Assembly (NCBI RefSeq): GCF_017873395.1
Contig: NZ_JAGGKC010000001.1
Coordinates: 186,001-250,000 of the forward strand
Source: Youngiibacter multivorans
GTDB taxonomy: Bacteria; Bacillota; Clostridia; Clostridiales; Clostridiaceae
Length of the DNA stretch: 64,000 bases
Direction of reading: 5' to 3'
Position numbers and translations under genes: made by a program. The stretch's first letter is position 1. Each line of letters opens with the position of its first letter. Positions 58,792 through 64,000 of this stretch are shown piece by piece. A model generated the notes under the pieces. The model ran no database searches, had not been told where the DNA came from, and was given only the letters and a program-made list of their open reading frames with translations.

Positions 58792-59268
58792 TCAGATCCC
58801 TAAGGTCTCGACGATGTCAGAGATCAAGAGATCCATCTCTTCAGGTTCGAGGTTCTCTCCAATCTCATAGTAGGGTGTCGCCATGCAGTTCCTGTCAAAA
58901 AGCCTGAAAAGCTCAAGCATGACAGGGCTTGTTTCCGGTTCCATCCTCTGGGTTTCGTCTCCTCGGTATGTCAGAACTCCAACGAATTCATCACCGGACT
59001 TGACCTTTTCCATGACCTGTTCCACATATGGCACCAAAGTTCTCTTTACGTAGCTTTCAAAGCTCTCGGGAGCGGTCTCCTTGTCTTCAGAAGACCTCTT
59101 TGCGTAAAGTGAATAGAATTTTTCAACATCAGGTATCTGGACTATGTTAAGGCCCAATGAGACCAGGTCAGAAACCAAAGGGAGAGCTCCAGCTGAAAGC
59201 CTCTTGTCCTCCGGAAGTGATGACTGGTTCATAATGCTGTGGGCTGTTACAATGATCTTATTTGTCAT
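58792..59268 (-). CDS. Uncharacterised protein, possibly TudS/DUF523-related
   Basis: The 158-residue protein starts at the ATG behind GAGGTG; the frame extends 36 residues upstream without support. It has the layout VTAHSIMNQSSL, a Val-Gln-Ile-Pro segment near residue 45, and VGVLTYRGDETQR, which recall the TudS-like desulfidase family where H-C-L-N and Q-L-P-C-P blocks hold iron-sulfur cysteines. The cysteines expected at those places are missing here (Ser and Asp stand there). It may be a degenerate relative; confidence is low. It is coupled to the SH3-like gene. Confidence 0.45.
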   Translation of the reverse strand: MTNKIIVTAHSIMNQSSLPEDKRLSAGALPLVSDLVSLGLNIVQIPDVEKFYSLYAKRSSEDKETAPESFESYVKRTLVPYVEQVMEKVKSGDEFVGVLTYRGDETQRMEPETSPVMLELFRLFDRNCMATPYYEIGENLEPEEMDLLISDIVETLGI

Positions 59269-59403
59269 AATTGCACCTCTTTTGTCGTATAGGTACATTA
59301 TTGCACGTTGAGCAGCAAAACTCAACAAAGCAGGACTTTGGCAATATGCTTCAGTGCCAAAGTCCCGCATGAACATGTATCCTGAAATTCAAGGTGATAA
59401 AAT

Positions 59404-59808
59404 CTATCTGAAAATGAGCTGCCAGGTTATTTTAAACCTGTCGGTCACCCAGGTGGCTTTCCTGATGTCAAGGACCGGTTCCGGACCCATAAGAACATTT
59501 CCGTCCCTGGAAAGCTCAGCGAAGACTCTGTCGAATTCGCTCTCATCCTGGAATTCGGTGTAAAGGGACATAGCCCAATTGAAGGTGGGGGCATATTTTT
59601 CGTCCATATCCATTGCAAGAAGCATAGTACCGTTTATCCTGAAGGCAGCTGTCAGGACCTTTCCGGGGGTACCCTGCATTCCTTCCTCGAACCTGTCTAG
59701 TGAGACAAGCTCCGAATCCCTGAAGACGTCGAGATAAAACTTTACAGCCTCTTCGGCATTTCCGGGGAATGTAAGGAAGGTGGTGATTCCATCTGTTAAC
59801 TTATTCAT
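59404..59808 (-). CDS. VOC family protein (PhnB-like)
   Basis: The 134-residue protein has the PhnB/3-demethylubiquinone methyltransferase-like vicinal oxygen chelate pattern: TTFLTFPGNAEEAVKFYLDVF at the start and NWAMSLYTEFQDESEFDRVFAELS in the middle. Members of this group often lack the metal-binding residues and have no known reaction. An AAGGAG site precedes the ATG. Single gene. Confidence 0.8.
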   Translation of the reverse strand: MNKLTDGITTFLTFPGNAEEAVKFYLDVFRDSELVSLDRFEEGMQGTPGKVLTAAFRINGTMLLAMDMDEKYAPTFNWAMSLYTEFQDESEFDRVFAELSRDGNVLMGPEPVLDIRKATWVTDRFKITWQLIFR

Positions 59809-59970
59809 AGTGATTCTCCTTAAGGATTTTTGTGTACCTTAATTCTAAAGCTTAATTCACGGGGGGTTGTATACAAATTGTTAGGACATTGTGAATAATG
59901 GTTTCTTGCAAAGGTATGCATTTTTTCGATGTGGTAGAATGGTATCAAGAAAACAAATGTGGGGTGGCTT

Positions 59971-60195
59971 ATGGAGAACGGACTTAATGAGGAAATTCTG
60001 GACAAGCTTACTAAGGTTTGTCTGTGCAAGGCGATTCCGAGGAAAAGGATGAAGGACGCAATAAGGGCAGGAGCCGACACTGTGGACAAGGTTAACAGGG
60101 AAGTCGGGTCTGGTACCGGAGGCTGCGGCGGAAAAAGATGCGGACCTAAGATTGCGGCACTCCTTGAAGGCTATAGGAACGGAGAGTGGGTATGA
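59971..60195 (+). CDS. BFD-like [2Fe-2S]-binding protein
   Basis: The 74-residue protein matches the bacterioferritin-associated ferredoxin-like domain, with Cys17 and Cys19 in CLC and Cys52 and Cys57 near the end. The second pair is spaced CX4C rather than the usual CX2C. Such domains bind a [2Fe-2S] cluster and pass electrons. ATG 59971 is behind GGGGTGG; an extended -10, TGGTAGAAT, is at 59932-59940. It overlaps or touches the nitroreductase start, so the two are likely partners. Confidence 0.8.
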   Translation: MENGLNEEILDKLTKVCLCKAIPRKRMKDAIRAGADTVDKVNREVGSGTGGCGGKRCGPKIAALLEGYRNGEWV

Positions 60196-60196
60196 T

Positions 60197-60715
60197 ATGG
60201 ATGTACATGCTGCTATAAACAGCAGGAGAAGCACCAGGAGGTTCAAGCCTGACAAGGTAAGCAAAAGCCTCATACTGAAGGTGTTCGATGCTGGAAGACT
60301 GGCTCCGACAGCAAGAAACATGCAGAGCCTGAAGTTTGTAGCGATTACCGAACAAGCAATGAAGGAACGGCTGAGACCTCATCTCAACGGGCAGAACTAT
60401 GCTCTTGAGGCGCCGGCTCTCATGGTGATTTGTTCAGTTGATAATTGCAGGGTGATGAAATGCGGTGAACCTGCAGGGACCATAGATGCAGCAATTGCTC
60501 TTTCATTCATGATGCTGAGGGCTGAGGAACTTGGACTTTCCACCTGCTGGATGGGCAATTTTGATGCAGACGGCGTAAGGATTGCACTTGGTGCTCCAGA
60601 AACTGTGAAGGTAGTTGCTATATCGCCACTGGGTTATTCCGATGAAAGACACTCTTTAAGGATGAGGAAAAACCTTTCTGAATTTGTGTCCTTCAACGGC
60701 TACTATACTGAATGA
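60197..60715 (+). CDS. Nitroreductase family protein
   Basis: The 172-residue flavoprotein has the family opening INSRRSTRRFKPDKVSKSLI, FMN-contact residues in APTARNMQS, and STCWMGNFDADGVR followed by ISPLGY. Length is short but complete. The ATG is one base after the stop of the BFD-like gene, which suggests that the ferredoxin could be its electron partner. Substrates may be nitroaromatics, quinones or flavins; none can be deduced. Confidence 0.87.
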   Translation: MDVHAAINSRRSTRRFKPDKVSKSLILKVFDAGRLAPTARNMQSLKFVAITEQAMKERLRPHLNGQNYALEAPALMVICSVDNCRVMKCGEPAGTIDAAIALSFMMLRAEELGLSTCWMGNFDADGVRIALGAPETVKVVAISPLGYSDERHSLRMRKNLSEFVSFNGYYTE

Positions 60716-60725
60716 AGGGTGTTGT

Positions 60726-61232
60726 ATGAAGAGACTATATAGGATGCTGACAGGACTCCTTGTCCTGATGCTTATGACTATGACAATTTCTGGCTGTGCG
60801 AGCCAGACAGAGCCATCAAATGGCACAACTCCGACAAAAGTGACGGTGCCATCCAAAGAGACTGTTCCCTCGAAGACAGAGGAAGCGAAAATAAAAGAAG
60901 AAGGCCATTACTATACCAAAAATGATGTTGCAGAATACATACATCTTTATGGAAAGCTTCCGGAGAACTTCATAACCAAGAACGAGGCAGAGGACCTTGG
61001 CTGGGTTGCAAGCAAAGGCAACCTATGGGAAGTCAGCGACAAGCTGGTTATTGGCGGAGATAAGTTCGGAAACCGTGAAGGACTGCTTCCGAAAGCAAGC
61101 GGAAGGGTCTGGTATGAATGTGATGTCAACTATGAAGGCGGCTTCAGAGGCGACGACAGGATCGTATTCTCAAATGACGGCCTCATCTATTTTACAAGCG
61201 ACCACTATGCAAGCTTCAAGAAGCTTTACTGA
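60726..61232 (+). CDS. Barnase-like ribonuclease, lipoprotein form
   Basis: The 168-residue protein has a lipoprotein signal ending in ISGC (Cys24), a Thr/Pro/Lys-rich linker, and a barnase-type RNase domain from about residue 60. The catalytic set is intact by comparison with barnase: Glu131 (Glu73), Arg141 (Arg83), Arg145 (Arg87) and His160 (His102), in YECDVNYEGGFRGDDRIVFSNDGLIYFTSDHY. It is therefore an active guanyl-specific RNase tied to the outer face of the membrane. The barstar-like inhibitor gene follows after 14 bases. A GGGTG site precedes the ATG. Confidence 0.88.
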   Translation: MKRLYRMLTGLLVLMLMTMTISGCASQTEPSNGTTPTKVTVPSKETVPSKTEEAKIKEEGHYYTKNDVAEYIHLYGKLPENFITKNEAEDLGWVASKGNLWEVSDKLVIGGDKFGNREGLLPKASGRVWYECDVNYEGGFRGDDRIVFSNDGLIYFTSDHYASFKKLY

Positions 61233-61246
61233 CGGGGGTACTAAAA

Positions 61247-61519
61247 ATGAGAAAAGCGATCCTTAATGGAAAAAGGATGATCAGCAGGGAAGTGGCTCAT
61301 GCTTATCTTAAGAGGAAGCTTAGCTTCCCGGATTACTACGGCAGGAACCTTGATGCCCTATGGGACCTTCTTACGACTATCCATGAGCCGATTGAAATCA
61401 GGATATTCAACAGGGAATCCATAATTGAAAAAATGGGTGAGTATGGGGAGAGGCTTCTTTCGACGATTGATGAGGCATCTGAGGAAAATCCCAGGATTAC
61501 TGTAAGATACTGCAATTGA
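61247..61519 (+). CDS. Barstar family RNase inhibitor
   Basis: The 90-residue protein has the barstar pattern FPDYYGRNLDALWDLLT, which places Tyr30, Asp36 and Asp40 in line with the barnase-binding residues Tyr29, Asp35 and Asp39. It is cytoplasmic, with no signal. It would protect the cell from the RNase before export. The gene directly follows the lipoprotein RNase, in the usual toxin-before-immunity order. Confidence 0.9.
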   Translation: MRKAILNGKRMISREVAHAYLKRKLSFPDYYGRNLDALWDLLTTIHEPIEIRIFNRESIIEKMGEYGERLLSTIDEASEENPRITVRYCN

Positions 61520-61559
61520 CAGTTTTATGCGCATGTAATATAATATTATCGATTAAAAT

Positions 61560-61776
61560 GCGTTGAGCAGGAAGAGTAGTTTTCCATAACCGTACAGAGA
61601 GTGGCCGTCTGGTGCAAGGCCTCCGGAAAGGAAAATGAAAATCACCTGGGAGCATGCAGGCTGAAAATAAAGTAAGCCAGCACGGGAATCCTCCGTTATA
61701 GGACAGGGCATGATGGTGCCTTTTGAATTTAGGTGGTATAGCGAGACCTCGCCCTATTTTGGGCGGGGTTTTTTAT
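61560..61776 (+). ncRNA. T-box leader (isoleucine) with terminator
   Basis: A roughly 215-base leader upstream of ileS. Stem I includes AGAGAG and GGTGCAAGGC; an ATC triplet (61641-61643) stands in the position of the isoleucine specifier after a run of GAAAs. The T-box proper is AGGTGGTATAGCGA (61731-61744), whose UGGU (61734-61737) would pair with the ACCA end of uncharged tRNA-Ile. The terminator stem CCTCGCCC/GGGCGGGG (61747-61768) is followed by TTTTTT. The T-box core differs from the common AGGGTGGNACCGCG at several places. Confidence 0.85.
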
Positions 61777-61797
61777 TAGATTAAGGAGTTGTGATCA

Positions 61798-64000
61798 ATG
61801 TACAAGAAGGTTGACGGATCAAAGACCTTTACAAGCATGGAAAAAAATGTGAGGGATCTCTGGAAGGAAAAGGACATCATAAATAAGAGCTATGCACTCA
61901 ATCCTGATGGCGAGACCTTCACGTTCTATGACGGTCCTCCGACGGCAAATGGAAAGCCTCATGTAGGTCATGTCTTGACCAGAGTGGTCAAGGACCTGAT
62001 ACCGAGGTATAAATCGATGAAGGGCTACCAGGTATTAAGGAAGGCGGGCTGGGACACTCATGGTCTTCCAGTCGAGCTTGAAGTTGAAAAGAAGCTTGGA
62101 ATCTCAGGCAAGCAGGATATCGAGGCATTCGGAGTGGAGAACTTCATAAAGGAATGCAAGGAGAGCGTATTCAAGTATGTTGGGATGTGGAAGGAAATGT
62201 CCGACATGGTCGGCTTCTGGGTCGACATGGACAACCCATATGTAACCTTCGACAACAACTATATCGAATCTGAATGGTGGGCTCTAAAGACAATGTGGGA
62301 AAGCGACCTGCTCTACAAGGGCTTCAAGGTCATGCCATATTGCCCAAGGTGCGGAACCGGGCTTTCATCCCATGAGGTTGCCCAGGGGTACAAGGATGTA
62401 AGGGACACCACTGCAATAGCCAAGTTCAAGCTTAAGGGCGAGGACAACAAGTACATACTTGCATGGACAACCACTCCATGGACTCTGCCTTCAAATGCAG
62501 CACTTGCCCTAAACAAGAACTTCACATATGCAGAGGTAAAGGTAGGGGATGAGATACTCATACTTGCTAAGGAGCTTATAGGAACGGTACTCAAGGACCT
62601 TGAGCATGAAGTTGTCAGGGAGTTCCTGGGAGAGGAGCTTCTTGGAAAGGACTACGAGCAGCTCATACCTTTCCACACACCTGAAAAGAGGGCTTTCTTC
62701 GTCATACACGGAGATTTCGTAACCCTTTCTGATGGTACCGGAATAGTACATATAGCACCTGCATACGGCGAGGATGACTACAATGTCGGAATGAGGAACA
62801 ATGTCCCATTCATCCATCTTGTGGATGCAGAAGGAAAGTTCGTTCAGGAAGTAACTCCATTTGCAGGAATGAACGTGAAGAAGGCTGATCCGGAGATCCT
62901 CCACTGGCTGGAGCATGAGAACAAGCTGTTCTCGACGGACAAATACCTGCACTCATATCCTCATTGCTGGAGATGCGATACGCCGCTCCTATACTATCCG
63001 AAGGACAGCTGGTTCATAAGGATGAGTTCTCTCCGGAATGAGCTCATGGAAAACTCGGACAGCGTCAACTGGTATCCTGACAACATCAGGACAGGCAGAA
63101 TGGGTAAATTCCTTGAGAATGTAATAGACTGGAGCCTTTCAAGGGATAGGTACTGGGGAACTCCGCTTCCGATATGGGAATGCTCATGCGGACACAGGGA
63201 ATGCATAGGTGGAATACAGGAGCTTAAGGAAAAGGGCATCGATGTTCCTGAGAATATTGAGCTTCACAAGCCTTATATAGATGAGGTGTTCCTCAAGTGC
63301 GAAAAGTGCGGCGGAACCATGAAGAGAACCCATGAGGTAATAGACGCATGGTTTGACAGCGGTTCAATGCCGTTCGCGCAGTGGCACTATCCGTTTGAGA
63401 ACAAGGAGATATTCGAGAAGAACTTCCCCGCTCAGTTCATATCTGAAGCAGTTGACCAGACCAGAGGATGGTTCTATACTCTTCTCGCCATAAGCACAGC
63501 ACTCTTCGGAAAGAGCTCATTCCAGAACTGCATTGTCCTCGGACACGTGCTGGACAAGAAGGGCATCAAGATGTCGAAGCATAAGGGCAATGTCGTGGAG
63601 CCGATGAAGATACTTGAAGAGATCGGAGCGGATGCTACCAGATGGCACTTCCTTACAGCATCAGCACCATGGCTGCCGGTAAGATTCTCGGAAGAGGATG
63701 TTGCTGAGAGCCAGAGGAAGTTCATATCGACCTACTTCAACGTATATTCCTTCTATGTTCTGTATGCGGAGCTTGATAACTTTAATCCGCTTGAATACAG
63801 GGAGTTCCAGTCCGAGAATATAATGGACAAATGGATACTTTCAAAGCTCAACAGCCTTGTGAAGGGTGTCGAGGAACATATGGATTCCTATGACATCACT
63901 GGAGCGGCGCTCATGATAGAGGATTTCACTGATGAGCTTTCAAACTGGTATGTGAGAAGGAACAGGGCAAGGTTCTGGTCCGACAGGCTTACTGAAGACA
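61798..64000 (+). CDS. ileS: Isoleucyl-tRNA synthetase (runs past the end of the window)
   Basis: The first 734 residues of IleRS are present. The class I signature is HVGH in PTANGKPHVGHVL (about residue 56), the second signature is KMSKHKGN, and CPRCG and a CSCGHRE-type zinc segment are present. The sequence, with GYQVLRKAGWDTHGLPVELEVEKKLG and the KMSKHKGN form, fits the IleRS2 (eukaryote-like) type that is naturally less sensitive to mupirocin. It is controlled by the T-box leader. The AAGGAG site lies eight bases before the ATG. The C-terminal tRNA-binding region is outside the window. Confidence 0.93.
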   Translation, partial: MYKKVDGSKTFTSMEKNVRDLWKEKDIINKSYALNPDGETFTFYDGPPTANGKPHVGHVLTRVVKDLIPRYKSMKGYQVLRKAGWDTHGLPVELEVEKKLGISGKQDIEAFGVENFIKECKESVFKYVGMWKEMSDMVGFWVDMDNPYVTFDNNYIESEWWALKTMWESDLLYKGFKVMPYCPRCGTGLSSHEVAQGYKDVRDTTAIAKFKLKGEDNKYILAWTTTPWTLPSNAALALNKNFTYAEVKVGDEILILAKELIGTVLKDLEHEVVREFLGEELLGKDYEQLIPFHTPEKRAFFVIHGDFVTLSDGTGIVHIAPAYGEDDYNVGMRNNVPFIHLVDAEGKFVQEVTPFAGMNVKKADPEILHWLEHENKLFSTDKYLHSYPHCWRCDTPLLYYPKDSWFIRMSSLRNELMENSDSVNWYPDNIRTGRMGKFLENVIDWSLSRDRYWGTPLPIWECSCGHRECIGGIQELKEKGIDVPENIELHKPYIDEVFLKCEKCGGTMKRTHEVIDAWFDSGSMPFAQWHYPFENKEIFEKNFPAQFISEAVDQTRGWFYTLLAISTALFGKSSFQNCIVLGHVLDKKGIKMSKHKGNVVEPMKILEEIGADATRWHFLTASAPWLPVRFSEEDVAESQRKFISTYFNVYSFYVLYAELDNFNPLEYREFQSENIMDKWILSKLNSLVKGVEEHMDSYDITGAALMIEDFTDELSNWYVRRNRARFWSDRLTED

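Overview
The window reads as a stretch of chromosome from a low-to-mid GC Gram-positive bacterium, most likely an anaerobic member of the Clostridia. This is inferred from strong AGGAGG-type ribosome binding sites, frequent TTG and GTG starts, many AGA/AGG codons, compact intrinsic terminators, a T-box leader before ileS, mannose-family PTS genes, TRAP and osmoprotectant transporters, tryptophanase, methylglyoxal synthase and a B12-dependent type of enzyme. I see no rRNA, tRNA, CRISPR array, insertion sequence or prophage block. Most genes look ordinary and intact, and coding density is high.

Layout. 0-2.3 kb: a MarR regulator overlapping an aromatic-acid exporter, then a divergent pair of small XRE regulators around three matching palindromes. 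2.3-10 kb: a metallophosphoesterase lipoprotein, a purine-type permease, a beta-propeller lactonase, and two DEAD-box RNA helicases, the second behind a leader with a terminator hairpin. 10-24.5 kb: housekeeping and uncharacterised genes, including a 2-hydroxyacid dehydrogenase, thioesterase, TtcA-like tRNA thiolase, ArsC-like phosphatase behind palindromic repeats, DUF1846, methylglyoxal synthase, a cobalamin-binding mutase-like protein, an HPr-kinase/PEPCK-like P-loop protein and glutamate racemase. 24.5-30 kb: glutamine synthetase, small proteins (one with an operator between its -35 and -10), cyclophilin, a LexA-like regulator that appears unable to self-cleave, and a cluster of DnaA boxes.

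30-41.3 kb: a complete osmoprotectant ABC operon (binding protein, permease, ATPase, permease), a HAD phosphatase, tryptophanase with a cre-like site, a split chromate-type transporter, and a TAXI-DUF1850-TRAP transporter operon. 41.4-46 kb: ATP-cone protein, RapZ, two small unknown proteins, two radical SAM proteins and a ComB-like phosphatase. 46-54.8 kb: a sugar-acid catabolic cluster: KDPG aldolase, diverging from a 2-hydroxyacid dehydrogenase and 6-phosphogluconate dehydrogenase, followed by mannose-family PTS subunits IIC, IID, IIA and IIB, a second 2-hydroxyacid dehydrogenase and a HAD phosphatase. 54.8-64 kb: a heterodimeric ABC exporter, SH3-like and other small proteins, a BFD-like ferredoxin next to a nitroreductase, a membrane-anchored barnase with barstar, and an isoleucine T-box leader controlling ileS, which runs off the end of the window.

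The best leads are regulatory and small-scale: operator palindromes placed inside promoters (2.0, 14.2 and 28.1 kb), a DnaA-box cluster away from any dnaA gene (30.0 kb), a proposed ketogluconate or gluconate PTS pathway, the barnase lipoprotein with its inhibitor, and several proteins of unknown function whose key residues differ from their families. I did not find one clear, wholly new multi-gene system. All positions, motifs and hairpins were read by eye; family assignments come from recognising sequence patterns, not from searches.
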